55,522 nucleotides of DNA from Phormidesmis sp. RL_2_1 (GTDB taxonomy: Bacteria > Cyanobacteriota > Cyanobacteriia > Phormidesmidales > Phormidesmidaceae). Numbering within the stretch: position 1 is the stretch's first letter; each line of letters starts with the position of its first letter. Position numbers and translations under genes: made by a program. Positions 36,276 to 44,789 of the stretch are shown here, one piece after another. The stretch lies in NCBI GenBank assembly GCA_012033015.1, contig JAAUPS010000008.1:1-55522 (forward strand), given 5' to 3'. The notes beneath the pieces are model-generated. The model was given only the letters and a program-made list of their open reading frames with translations, did not search any database and was not told where the DNA came from.

Positions 36276-36966
36276 GTGCCATCTTTGACGACCCAAGCTA
36301 GCCAGCGCTGTCGGCTGTTGTTATTTGTTCGCTATCCCCAAATTGGCCACACCAAAACCCGCCTAATTCCGGCCTTAGGACCAGTCGCGGCCGCCGCGCT
36401 GCAACGCCAAATGACGGTGTATTTGTTGGCGCATCTTGCTCCCATAGAGTGGGATTTGCAAATTTATTTCACCGGTGGTTCCCATGTAGAAATGCGGGCT
36501 TGGTTGGGCTGCCAATGGCACTACCAGCAGCAGGTCAGCGGGGATTTGGGGGCTCGGTTGTGGGCAGGGTTTCAGCAGGGATTTGAGGGGATGCGATCGC
36601 ATCATTGCCATTGGGGCTGACTGTCCAGATTTGAGCGCGCAGCATCTTCAACAAGCCTTCTCACAGTTGGCCCACCCGGCCAGTCATCATGTGGTGATAG
36701 GGCCAGCTCAAGATGGTGGCTACTACTTGATTGGCTTACGCCGGTTAGACCAACCCTGCAATCGGCGGCTAAAAGACCTGTTTTGTCAGATCGACTGGGG
36801 CAGCGCGCGGGTGTTTCAGCAAACCTTGCAAAGGGCCGAGAAATTGGGGTTGAGCGTTGCTCAGTTGGAGGTATTAGCCGATATTGATCGGCCCGAAGAC
36901 CTGGCGATTTGGGAGAGAATTCAGTCGTTGGCTATTCGGCCATCAGGGGCTGAGATAGAGTGCTGA
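36276..36966 (+). CDS. DUF2064/TIGR04282-type glycosyltransferase-like protein, split by a 1-base frameshift
   Basis: The first frame opens with LLLFVRYPQIGHTKTRLIPALG, the N-terminal nucleotide-sugar region of DUF2064 proteins. It ends in the run GAGGGGATGCG (about 36585-36597). Removing one G restores FEGCDRIIAIGADCPDLS, and the second frame carries the rest, including GPAQDGGYYLIGL and LADIDRPEDLAIWE. Total about 230 aa, normal for the family. One extra base in a G4 run (36587-36590) explains the split. Initiation is at GTG 36276 or TTG 36285, next to a Shine-Dalgarno GAGGGG (36271-36276). Likely works on a surface or arsenosugar glycan. Confidence 0.82.
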
Positions 36967-36997
36967 GATAGAGCGCTGAGATAGAGCGCTGAGATTG
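36950..36997. repeat. 13-bp tandem array after the DUF2064 gene
   Basis: Three copies of CTGAGATAGAG(T/C)G followed by a degenerate one. The stop codon of the DUF2064 gene lies inside the first copies. Confidence 0.9.
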
Positions 36998-37088
36998 GCC
37001 CAGTGGCGAGGGTCTAGTGACTGGGTGAGAAGTTGTTCTACCTATTAGCCAGTTTGAGTTTATCAGAATTTGCAAGGTCACTTCCCTA

Positions 37089-38564
37089 ATGAAATCGCTG
37101 GCTGACTGGCTGTTTGGCATGATTCCAATACTGTATCTGGGGCTTTTGTCGGTAATTTCGCTCTATGGTTTTCACAAGGTGTTTACAGTTTGGCGTTTTT
37201 ACCAGCATAGGGCTGATCTAGTCAAGCCGCTATACACCTTCGAGACCGACGAACTGCCGAAGGTGACCGTACAGTTACCGATTTTTAACGAAATGTATGT
37301 GGTGGAGCGATTGTTGGGGGCGATCGCGCAATTTAACTATCCCCCCGAAAAGTTGCAAATCCAGGTGCTGGACGACTCTACCGACGAAACTCAACAGATT
37401 TGTCAGCAACAGGTTCGCAAGCTCCAACAGAACGGTTTTAATATTGACTACCTTCACCGAACGAACCGCCAGGGGTTTAAAGCTGGCGCGCTCGCCCAGG
37501 GTTTAAAGCAAGCGACAGGGGAGTTGGTGATGATTCTGGATGCGGACTTTATCCCCAGTGCTAGCATTTTGTTGCAAATGGTCGATTACTTTAGCGACCC
37601 CGCTGTGGGTATGGTACAGGGCCGCTGGACGCATATCAATCGACGATACTCGCTGCTCACCCAAGTGCAGGCCCTGATGCTAGATGGACATTTTGTCATT
37701 GAGCAAATGGCCCGCAATCGGTCGGGCTGTTTTTTTAACTTTAATGGCACTGCTGGTATCTGGCGAGTTCGCGCCATTGAAGCAGCCGGTGGCTGGCAAC
37801 ATACCACAGTTACCGAGGATCTCGACTTGTCCTACCGGGCGCAACTGCAGGGATGGCAGTGTGTGTATCTGCCCCATGTGGTGGTGCCAGCTGAGTTGCC
37901 CATGGAGATGAATTCGTTTAAGTCGCAGCAATTTCGCTGGGCCAAAGGGGCCAGTCAGGTTGCCAAAAAGCTGCTGGCTAGGGTATTTCGTGCCAAACTA
38001 CCGCTACATGTAAAGGTGGAGGCCCTGCTGCATTTGACCAATAACTTTAGCTATCTGTTGTTGCTGGCTTTAGTCTTATTGTCTTTACCCTACCAAATCT
38101 ATGTGGCCCAGCATTCCTGGCCGTATAATTTTCTGATTTATTTTCCAATTTTTGTGTGCACCACGCTAAATTTAGTGGGGTTTTATTGGGTGTCGCAGCG
38201 GGCGCAGGCTGGGCCGCTCTCTGGCTGGCAATTGAGCGGCCAATTGGTTTTGCTCATGAGCGTGGGCGTGGGCTTGAGCCTGAATCAATCGCTAGCGGTA
38301 TGCGATGGTTTGATACGCACCGGTACAGAGTTTATCCGCACCCCTAAGCATGGCATTATTCAAAATTCTGAAATTTGGACGAACAAAAAATATCGAGGTG
38401 CTAAGACCTGGGTGCTGTGTCTGGAAGTGATGATGCTGTTGTATCTGTTAGTCACTATTCTCTTTGCGCTTTATTACACCCACTATTTATCGCTGCCGTT
38501 TCTGTTGATGTTTTTAGCTGGCTATGGCTATGTGTTTGTGCTGGGCTTATTTCAGCGCCGATAG
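37089..38564 (+). CDS. Processive GT2 glycosyltransferase, cellulose synthase-like
   Basis: Membrane GT2 with the D,D,D,Q-x-x-R-W pattern: LDDSTDETQ (about 95), LDADF (about 140), TEDLDLS (about 242) and QQFRWAKG (about 280). N-terminal helix and four or more C-terminal helices form the exit path. Relatives include beta-mannan and glucomannan synthases and cellulose synthase-like proteins. The product is probably a surface polysaccharide or glycolipid; not decided by sequence. No frameshift. Last gene of the glycosyltransferase group; a MITE-derived array follows. Confidence 0.9.
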   Translation: MKSLADWLFGMIPILYLGLLSVISLYGFHKVFTVWRFYQHRADLVKPLYTFETDELPKVTVQLPIFNEMYVVERLLGAIAQFNYPPEKLQIQVLDDSTDETQQICQQQVRKLQQNGFNIDYLHRTNRQGFKAGALAQGLKQATGELVMILDADFIPSASILLQMVDYFSDPAVGMVQGRWTHINRRYSLLTQVQALMLDGHFVIEQMARNRSGCFFNFNGTAGIWRVRAIEAAGGWQHTTVTEDLDLSYRAQLQGWQCVYLPHVVVPAELPMEMNSFKSQQFRWAKGASQVAKKLLARVFRAKLPLHVKVEALLHLTNNFSYLLLLALVLLSLPYQIYVAQHSWPYNFLIYFPIFVCTTLNLVGFYWVSQRAQAGPLSGWQLSGQLVLLMSVGVGLSLNQSLAVCDGLIRTGTEFIRTPKHGIIQNSEIWTNKKYRGAKTWVLCLEVMMLLYLLVTILFALYYTHYLSLPFLLMFLAGYGYVFVLGLFQRR

Positions 38565-38606
38565 GGCTGTTTTTGGCGTGGTTCAGGAGAGGGTGATACT
38601 TTAGAG

Positions 38607-38630
38607 CGAACCTCAGCCAAGCGACCAAAG
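38607..38630 (+). mobile_element. MITE end fragment
   Basis: ACCTCAGCCAAGCGACC followed by AAAGCTAT matches the MITE right end. The last part is repeated to form the following 11-bp array. Confidence 0.65.
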
Positions 38631-38665
38631 CTATCCCAAAGCTATCCCAAAGCTATCCCAAATCT
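38625..38665. repeat. 11-bp array seeded by a MITE end
   Basis: Three perfect and one partial copy of CCAAAGCTATC, the terminal sequence of the MITE fragment immediately before. Confidence 0.85.
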
Positions 38666-38683
38666 AGTAGCCAACCAGCCGGA

Positions 38684-39352
38684 CTAGCCCATATTTCGGC
38701 ATCTATCTAACCCTTCTAGAATTAGTTCTAGGCCAAACTCAAACTGGGCAATGCCGTCATAGTGGCCTGCTGCGACTTGAACGCTCAGCCTATGCATGTA
38801 GGGATATCGATCAGCCGGAATCATTGGGAGATAAGCCGCAGCGGTCGCAGAATATTCTGAGGCCGCTATCGGAAAGTTTAGCTCCTGCAGCGTAAATCCA
38901 TAGATGTGGCTATCCATCGCGTTCCAAGCGCGGTCGGCCAGTTCGCTCGAAAATCCAGCCTCCAACAAACAGCCCAGCGTAGCATCCACATAGCGCAACA
39001 TCGCCGGGCCTACATTAATGCGAGAGACCATCGGCAGACTCGCCCAGGGATGACGCAGCAGTACCTCATGAGCGGAAATAGCCCGTTGTCGCATGGCAGT
39101 TTTCCAGTCTACGCTCAGATCGGGCACCTCAATTTCACTAACGACAATATCGACAATGCCATCGAGCATGTCGTCTTTGTTGGCTACATGGTTGTACAAC
39201 GACATGGCTTTAACCCCTAGCGCCTGAGCCACTTTTCGCATGGAGAGTGACTCGATACCGCTGTCGTCAGCCAGACGCATCGCCGTTTTTAATATTCTCT
39301 TTTTGCTTAAAGGAACGCGGGACTTAGAAGCTGAAGAATTCGTCTTTGTCAT
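38684..39352 (-). CDS. TetR/AcrR family transcriptional regulator
   Basis: N-terminal HTH (MRKVAQALGVKAMSLYNHVANK, about residues 36-57) and a TetR-type C-terminal ligand-binding domain (about 75-215). ATG 39352 fits the family start; an upstream TTG at 39391 would add an unrelated tail. It is divergent from an MDR dehydrogenase with an operator between them (39432-39464). It most likely represses that gene, and maybe itself, until a small molecule binds. Effector unknown. Confidence 0.9.
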   Translation of the reverse strand: MTKTNSSASKSRVPLSKKRILKTAMRLADDSGIESLSMRKVAQALGVKAMSLYNHVANKDDMLDGIVDIVVSEIEVPDLSVDWKTAMRQRAISAHEVLLRHPWASLPMVSRINVGPAMLRYVDATLGCLLEAGFSSELADRAWNAMDSHIYGFTLQELNFPIAASEYSATAAAYLPMIPADRYPYMHRLSVQVAAGHYDGIAQFEFGLELILEGLDRCRNMG

Positions 39353-39424
39353 GGAAAAATTGTTATCGTTATCGCCACAGATCGCACCCAAGCTATTTTA
39401 TGAGGGGCCAATTCATTGACCATC

Positions 39425-39453
39425 TTGACAGACTTACGGTGTATGTTAAACTT
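39425..39453 (+). promoter_or_regulatory. Promoter of the MDR dehydrogenase gene
   Basis: -35 TTGACA at 39425-39430 with a suitable -10 (TAAACT, 39447-39452) 16 bp after. The operator arms overlap the spacer and -10, so repressor binding would block RNA polymerase. Confidence 0.6.
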
Positions 39454-39464
39454 ACACCGTAAGT
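39432..39464. promoter_or_regulatory. TetR-type operator (12-bp inverted repeat)
   Basis: ACTTACGGTGTA (39432-39443) and TACACCGTAAGT (39453-39464) are perfectly complementary with a 9-bp spacer. It sits between the divergent TetR and MDR genes and overlaps the MDR promoter. Confidence 0.85.
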
Positions 39465-39507
39465 TAAAAAAGCTCAAGTAACAGCTCAAGTAATATAGGC
39501 TTGCAAA

Positions 39508-40479
39508 ATGAAAGCAATTGTTCAGTCTGAGTATGGCCCCGCAGATGTTTTACGGTTGGCAGAGGTGGCCATGCCCATCTGCGATGATGATGGCGTGTTG
39601 GTGAAGGTAAAGGCGGCTTCTGTGAATGCGGGCGATTGGCATTTGATGAAAGGCGATCCGTTTTTGGCGCGGCCCATGTTTGGCGGATTGCTAAAGCCCA
39701 AGATTAAAACGCTGGGCTTTGATATTGCCGGACGAGTGGAAGCGGTGGGCAAAAACGTTATTCAGTTTTGCTCAGGCGATGAGGTGTATGGAGATATTTC
39801 TGACTATGGATTTGGCGCTTTTGCTGAGTATGTCTGCGTCCCGGCGGTAGCGCTAGCGCCCAAGCCGACAGCGCTCACCCTTGAACAGGCGGCGGCCATT
39901 CCGGGGGCGGCGATGACGGCCTTGCAAGCCTTGCGCGACCAAGGGCAACTACGGCCACAGCAGCGCGTTTTGGTCAACGGCGCGTCGGGCGGTGTGGGTT
40001 CATTTGCGGTGCAAATCGCCAAAGCGCTAGGCGCTGAGGTAACGGCTGTTTGTAGTACGCGTAAGGTGGATATGGTGCGATCGCTCCATCCCGATCACAT
40101 CCTCGACTATACAAAAACAGATATCACCCAAACCGGCCAGTCCTACGACCTCATTGTGGATGCGGCGGCTTACCGCTCAGTTTTTGACTATTTCTCTATC
40201 TTGAAACCTGAAGGCACCTACGTTTTGATCGGTGGCTCTACGGCGCGTTTATTTCAGGCAATGCTGTTGTCTCTTTGGTTTTCCAAGCCTCACCGCCGCC
40301 AAATCAAGTCTTTTATCGTCAAACCAAATCAGGCCGACTTACTCTTTCTCAAGGAGTTGATAGAAGCGGGCAAGATTAAGCCTTTTATCGATCGTACCTA
40401 CGCGCTGAGCGAGGTACCTATGGCCATTCGCCAGCTTGAGCAAAGGCAGGTGCGTGGTAAAGCCGTCATCCAGATTTGA
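39508..40479 (+). CDS. NAD(P)-dependent alcohol dehydrogenase, MDR superfamily (quinone oxidoreductase-like)
   Basis: N-terminal GroES-like fold (residues 1-120) and Rossmann domain with VLVNGASGGVGSFAVQIAKALG (about 153-174). The metal-binding Cys/His set of zinc alcohol dehydrogenases is absent; it belongs to the NAD(P)H:quinone oxidoreductase/zeta-crystallin branch, which reduces quinones or enals. 323 aa, full length. Under likely TetR control through the operator upstream. It may detoxify an aldehyde or quinone that is also the regulator's ligand; inference. Confidence 0.88.
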   Translation: MKAIVQSEYGPADVLRLAEVAMPICDDDGVLVKVKAASVNAGDWHLMKGDPFLARPMFGGLLKPKIKTLGFDIAGRVEAVGKNVIQFCSGDEVYGDISDYGFGAFAEYVCVPAVALAPKPTALTLEQAAAIPGAAMTALQALRDQGQLRPQQRVLVNGASGGVGSFAVQIAKALGAEVTAVCSTRKVDMVRSLHPDHILDYTKTDITQTGQSYDLIVDAAAYRSVFDYFSILKPEGTYVLIGGSTARLFQAMLLSLWFSKPHRRQIKSFIVKPNQADLLFLKELIEAGKIKPFIDRTYALSEVPMAIRQLEQRQVRGKAVIQI

Positions 40480-40766
40480 GGTTGTTTGGCAAATTAGTTG
40501 GCAAATTAGAATGACGCTCGTCAGCTACCAATTGGTCTGACAAACTTGCACTGTTTGGTTTTTTCGTTTGTGGCGATCGCAACTCTTTTTACCCCAGCAG
40601 TAAAGGCCGAATATCCCTACAGTTCTGCTGACCTTGGCGAGATAAACAATATACGATACGCAACCGTCCGATGACAGGCGTCACGTATTTTAATGACGTT
40701 CTGCTATAGAGATCTCCTCACAGTTTTCTTAAATTGAGAGAATAATCAACTCACTAGGAAGCCAGT
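40480..40766. other. Intergenic region between MDR and serine hydrolase genes
   Basis: 287 bp with a short direct repeat (TTGGCAAATTAG, 40487-40508) just after the MDR stop. A Shine-Dalgarno AGGAAG (40757-40762) precedes the next ATG. No gene seen. Confidence 0.5.
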
Positions 40767-41870
40767 ATGACAATGACTTTTGCTACTCATTCAACAGCTA
40801 AATCGCTGACAACAGAGGTGTTGAATGAGCCTTTCTCCCAGCGAATCAATCCGATCGATGCCTATCTGAATACCCATGCTCAAGCGGGTCAATTTTCAGG
40901 AAGTGTTGCGATCGCTCATCCCAAAGAAGGCACAATCACTCGCAGCTACGGGCAGGCCAACCGAGAGCATGAAGTGCCCAATCACGCTCAAACCAAGTTT
41001 CGGATCGGTTCACTGACCAAGCAATTTACGGCAGTCTCTATCCTACAGCTACAAGAGAGAGGATTGTTAAACGTACAATCTCCCCTCTCGGCATACTTGC
41101 CCAACTATCCTCAAGGCAAGAAAATCACAGTCCACCATCTTCTCACACACACCTCTGGCATTTCTGAATATATAGATCCTGAAGCCTTTCCAGATTTTCT
41201 AGAGTGGATGCAGCGACCAACGACTCTAAGTCAGCTAACGAATCGCTTCAAAGAGCGACCGCTTGAATTTTCACCCGGAGAAAAGTTTAAATATTGCAAC
41301 TCGGGCTATGTTCTACTCGCTCAAATTATTGAAGTTGTCTCACAGCAATCCTACGCAGACTATCTTCAGACAAACGTTTTAGACCCTTTAGCCCTGCGCA
41401 ACACAGGTCATGAAGTTCCGCTAGCTGTCATTCCTCATCTAGCACAGGGATATTTACCGCTTGGGGATAATATCTACCTGCAAGCTAGCCCGTTCGATCT
41501 GAGCATTGCCCAAGGAGCAGGCGGACTGTATTCAACAGTAGAAGATCTCGCTCAATGGAATCAGTGGCTGTATAGCGAAGTTGCAGATCAAAGCATTTTG
41601 AGCAGAGCGGCTAGAGAAACAATGTTCACGCCTGCTGTGCCGATCAACCTAGAGGAGAGTTCTGATACTTGTTATGGCTATGGGCTAGCGCTAGATACTC
41701 ATTTGGAGCGATCGCGCATTCATCACCTAGGCGGGCTCAGCGGATTTGCCAGCGCCTTGGCATACTATCCAACAGAGAAACTCACAGTTGTTGTTTTGTC
41801 GAACCTTGAAACGGCTGTAGTTAGGCAGGTTGGCGAAGGCTTAGCGGCGATTGTTTTGGGAATCTCGTAA
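40767..41870 (+). CDS. Serine hydrolase, class C beta-lactamase-like (PBP4*-type)
   Basis: Beta-lactamase fold with the three motifs: SLTK (Ser nucleophile, about residue 82), YCN (about 175) and HLGG (about 319, KTG equivalent). 367 aa. No signal peptide is seen; it is probably cytosolic or not classically exported. True beta-lactamase activity is uncertain; such proteins are often esterases or D-peptidases. Monocistronic; a diverged MITE follows the stop. Confidence 0.85.
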   Translation: MTMTFATHSTAKSLTTEVLNEPFSQRINPIDAYLNTHAQAGQFSGSVAIAHPKEGTITRSYGQANREHEVPNHAQTKFRIGSLTKQFTAVSILQLQERGLLNVQSPLSAYLPNYPQGKKITVHHLLTHTSGISEYIDPEAFPDFLEWMQRPTTLSQLTNRFKERPLEFSPGEKFKYCNSGYVLLAQIIEVVSQQSYADYLQTNVLDPLALRNTGHEVPLAVIPHLAQGYLPLGDNIYLQASPFDLSIAQGAGGLYSTVEDLAQWNQWLYSEVADQSILSRAARETMFTPAVPINLEESSDTCYGYGLALDTHLERSRIHHLGGLSGFASALAYYPTEKLTVVVLSNLETAVVRQVGEGLAAIVLGIS

Positions 41871-41872
41871 GC

Positions 41873-41975
41873 AATATCGCTTTGGTCGCTTGGCTGAGGT
41901 ACAGCACGCTGGCTGAAGCCTCTATGTGACAACAGGCTAAGCGACGCGTGTGTACCGGATGCATTCGGTACCCGT
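41873..41975 (+). mobile_element. Diverged near-full MITE copy E
   Basis: Matches the family from TATCGCTTTGGTCGCTTGGC to GCATTCGGTACCCGT, but with several point changes and a lost right-end TAGCT. An older copy. Confidence 0.7.
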
Positions 41976-42007
41976 ATTCTGATTCACACTCGTAATGGAT
42001 AATTGAT

Positions 42008-42421
42008 ATGAACGTACGAAAAACACCCCAAAAAGTATTGGAAGACATCAGGGTCAATATGAAGCTTGCAGCACTGTGGGCAAGTTTTATGTTCCTCTAC
42101 ATCTATGTAGATTATTTCCACTTATTTATGCCAGGCTCCCTAGAGGATATGCTGGCAGGGAAAATGTTTGTATTTGACATTACACAAGTCAGTCTATTGA
42201 TAGGACTGGTTTCGGTAACAATCCCAGCTCTGATGATTTTCCTTTCTATCGCCTTGTCAGCTAAAGTAAATCGTTGGACAAACATAATCGTGGCTACGGT
42301 TTATATTCCTTATACATTGTTCAATTTGGTAGGTGAGGCTTGGATACATATGGCGTTTGGCGCTGTTGTGGAAGTTATTCTTCTTGTGCTAATTATCTGT
42401 TATGCATGGAAATGGCGGTAG
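42008..42421 (+). CDS. Predicted four-helix membrane protein (DUF6326-like)
   Basis: 137 residues; helix-forming segments at about 22-42, 55-80, 90-110 and 115-135. The N-terminal motif KLAALWASFMFLYIYVDYF and the loop MPGSLEDMLAGKM resemble DUF6326-type proteins; the label is from resemblance and tentative. No catalytic residues visible. Monocistronic, flanked by MITE sequence and gene relics. Function unknown. Confidence 0.65.
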   Translation: MNVRKTPQKVLEDIRVNMKLAALWASFMFLYIYVDYFHLFMPGSLEDMLAGKMFVFDITQVSLLIGLVSVTIPALMIFLSIALSAKVNRWTNIIVATVYIPYTLFNLVGEAWIHMAFGAVVEVILLVLIICYAWKWR

Positions 42422-42635
42422 TGCATTAATATACGGGACAGAGAAAAATCAGGGGACGCCATGGCAATGACAAGGGAGGGAGTCTAACCCATGACGATTG
42501 AGATCAAAACCGACTGATTTTAGGTAACACTGCTCCTCAGCAATCAGAACTCAGCAATGCCTGCTGAGATTGAGGCACAGGCTTTAATCATGATCTGAAA
42601 GTGTTACCCTCGCTTGAACCATACCTGCGATCGCG

Positions 42636-42854
42636 CTATTCAGCGCTGACGAGTTCCGCAATATCTATCTGCTTACGCTGCTTCGGGGCAAGTGTCATGA
42701 CAGATATCAGAGTCAATTCTACCAGCTCCAGATAGGCTTGAATATCCACCTGATTCGACAGCAGCATTTCGCGATACTGCTGTCGAATTTGGCCTAGCTT
42801 TTGTAGTGCAAGATCTGGGTCGGTTTGTAGCGTTTCCTGCCATTCATCTAGCAA
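42636..42854 (-). pseudogene. Fragment of a cyanobacterial helical protein
   Basis: Minus-strand frame LLDEWQETLQTDPDLALQ to IDIAELVSAE; helix-rich, acidic. It begins with TTG and has no own start region; its upstream side abuts a different relic (TPR fragment) at 42855. No family assigned. Probably the tail of a broken gene. Confidence 0.35.
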
Positions 42855-43001
42855 CAGTTGTCAGATTTTGACCGAGTAATTGAGTTGAACGGAGAGTACC
42901 AGTGGGCGATCGCTCATCGTGGTGAGACCTATCTGCTGTTCCATAAGTATGATCAAGCGCTTGCTGACTTCCAAAATGCATTTAATTGGACGATGGTTTA
43001 A
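42855..43001 (+). pseudogene. TPR-protein fragment
   Basis: Plus-strand codons read QLSDFDRVIELNGEYQWA then IAHRGETYLLFHKYDQALAD and FQNAFNWTMV, with a stop at 42999. This fits one and a half tetratricopeptide repeats (A-x-x-x-G-x-x-Y...A-x-x-D-F-x-x-A). No start and no more repeats; a broken remnant. Confidence 0.6.
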
Positions 43002-43024
43002 CATGGGTGATAACAGATTTGCGT

Positions 43025-43053
43025 ATGTACTGAATGCATCCGACACACGCTAT
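43025..43053 (+). mobile_element. MITE end fragment
   Basis: GTACTGAATGCATCCGACAC then ACGCTATA, like the MITE right end. Confidence 0.55.
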
Positions 43054-43101
43054 ATTTTTGCCGATTTACTGACTTGTGCTTAGGGCTAATCGCGCTCAGG
43101 G

Positions 43102-44706
43102 CTAATCATAATCACTGCCAGACCCGTACTTTAAAGCATCACGCCTGCGGTCAGCATAATATTGCTCTTGATCCGAGGTTTTGCGCGTATCAACGGTGCT
43201 TTCCATGGTATGGAGCAGACTGTAACGACCCAAACTGACAAAATGGCCTAGCCAGCTCACTACAGCGCTCATGCCTACTTGGGGCAAAATGCTGGCCACT
43301 AAGGCCGGATGGCGTAGGGCAGTGCGAAGCATGGTTTTGGCCAGTGCCGGAAACTGCACCACATCTTGTAAAAATGGGCGCAAAACATCATCGCCAAGGG
43401 CGGCCATATCCGCAAAAATGGTGGACAGCACATCGTTGATTTTGTTGGGTGCTAGGGTTTGGTTGATGCCAACACTCATCGATTTTTGAAACAGCCAAGT
43501 CACCGAAAGATTGGGCTGATAGGGCTGGAGCTGGGCTAGGGCTTTGCTGTCTAACAAATCAGCGCTGAGGGCGTCATCAATGCCTTGGCTTAGCCGTTCT
43601 AAATGGCGCACCATCGCCCCAAAGCCACCAAAACTCAGCGGTGATTGACTGCCGCTGCTGTCGCCAACAGCCAGAGTACGGTTCCAGGGATATCTCAGCG
43701 GGCTGTCTTTGTAGCAAGGAAAAAAGCCGAAAAGCGCACGAATAAACGTGAGCTGATCGAGAGAAATATTTTGATACTGGGGTAAAAGAGAGAAATAATC
43801 TTCAAACAAACTTTCTAGACTCGGTCGGCTAGGATGGGCATCTAGATAGGTGAATAGATAGGTGGTGCGGCCATCGCGGGCCGGAAATGCCTCCCAAAAG
43901 TATTGGCACTGGTTTTTGATTGGGGTAAAAGAAGCGATCAGATCGCCAGTTGTATTGTTGTCGTAACCTGTGGCACAAGTGCCAACTACCATGCAGACAG
44001 CATCTGGCGGCTTGCCCTGGCGAGCTTGCTGCACCATCGGCGAAAAGTGGCCCATGGCGTCAATCAGTAAGCGTGCAGTAATGGGTTGGGGCGATGGTTG
44101 AGTTGATGGTTGGGCTGGATCTGTTGTTTTAAGGCTAGGGCCTGTTTGAATGCTAACGCCGTTAGGGTGCACTGTGGCTGAGCGAAACGGTGTCTGTTCT
44201 AGCAGGGTGCCGCCGCTGGCTAAAAACTTTTGCTTGAGTGCTTCGAGCAAATACAGCGGATCTACACCAACATTGAGCACATCTGTGACCCAAAGCTCTT
44301 GGGCTGTTTGCGCTTTGTCACGATGAAAGGTAATGCGGGCAGGGTTGTATTGCGAGGCGATCGCTTCAGCGAGTTGGGCCTCACTTAACAGTTCTAACCG
44401 GATAAAAGTTTCTAGTTCACGCCGCGAAATATTCCATTCTTGAGCGCGTCCTTGCAGTTTACCGCGCTCTAGCAGCGCTACTCGCCACCCTTTTGCGGCT
44501 AGCGCTGCGCCTAGCAAAATCCCTAGCGTTCCCCCACAAATGGCGACATCAAATGTCACGGTATCTAACCCCGTGGGCTGTTCGACAATCACTGGCGAGA
44601 TGCTGCCTTGGCCGGACTGGTAAATGCGCCATCGCTGATCGGCTTTTTGGAGACCTACCCAAGGATTGCCGGGGATGGCGGATAGAATTTGTGCAGTTTT
44701 ATTCAT
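43102..44706 (-). CDS. cruP: CruP, lycopene cyclase-related FAD flavoprotein
   Basis: FAD-dependent member of the CruA/CruP family. FAD-binding motif FDVAICGGTLGILLGAAL at about residues 53-70. Family-specific segments follow: QEWNISRRELETFI, ELWVTDVLNVGVDPLYLLEAL, LLIDAMGHFSPMV and CMVVGTCATGYDNNTTGDLI. In cyanobacteria CruP has weak or disputed cyclase activity and is linked to carotenoid and oxidative-stress adaptation. 534 aa is normal. The Gfo/Idh gene is divergent 83 bp away. An insert of PSTQPSPQP-like residues about position 200 is low complexity. Confidence 0.85.
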   Translation of the reverse strand: MNKTAQILSAIPGNPWVGLQKADQRWRIYQSGQGSISPVIVEQPTGLDTVTFDVAICGGTLGILLGAALAAKGWRVALLERGKLQGRAQEWNISRRELETFIRLELLSEAQLAEAIASQYNPARITFHRDKAQTAQELWVTDVLNVGVDPLYLLEALKQKFLASGGTLLEQTPFRSATVHPNGVSIQTGPSLKTTDPAQPSTQPSPQPITARLLIDAMGHFSPMVQQARQGKPPDAVCMVVGTCATGYDNNTTGDLIASFTPIKNQCQYFWEAFPARDGRTTYLFTYLDAHPSRPSLESLFEDYFSLLPQYQNISLDQLTFIRALFGFFPCYKDSPLRYPWNRTLAVGDSSGSQSPLSFGGFGAMVRHLERLSQGIDDALSADLLDSKALAQLQPYQPNLSVTWLFQKSMSVGINQTLAPNKINDVLSTIFADMAALGDDVLRPFLQDVVQFPALAKTMLRTALRHPALVASILPQVGMSAVVSWLGHFVSLGRYSLLHTMESTVDTRKTSDQEQYYADRRRDALKYGSGSDYD

Positions 44707-44789
44707 TCTTTTAGTATAGAAAAAAGTGAGCGACTAGAGGCCCCCTGTTGCTTGTAGGCTGGTATAAGGTAGGCGTCAAAGGGGGGCTG

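Larger units (their letters stand above)
42422..43101. other. Region of gene and transposon relics
   Basis: About 680 bp without an intact gene, holding two unrelated broken coding fragments and a MITE end. 42422-42635 has no recognisable content. Confidence 0.6.
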
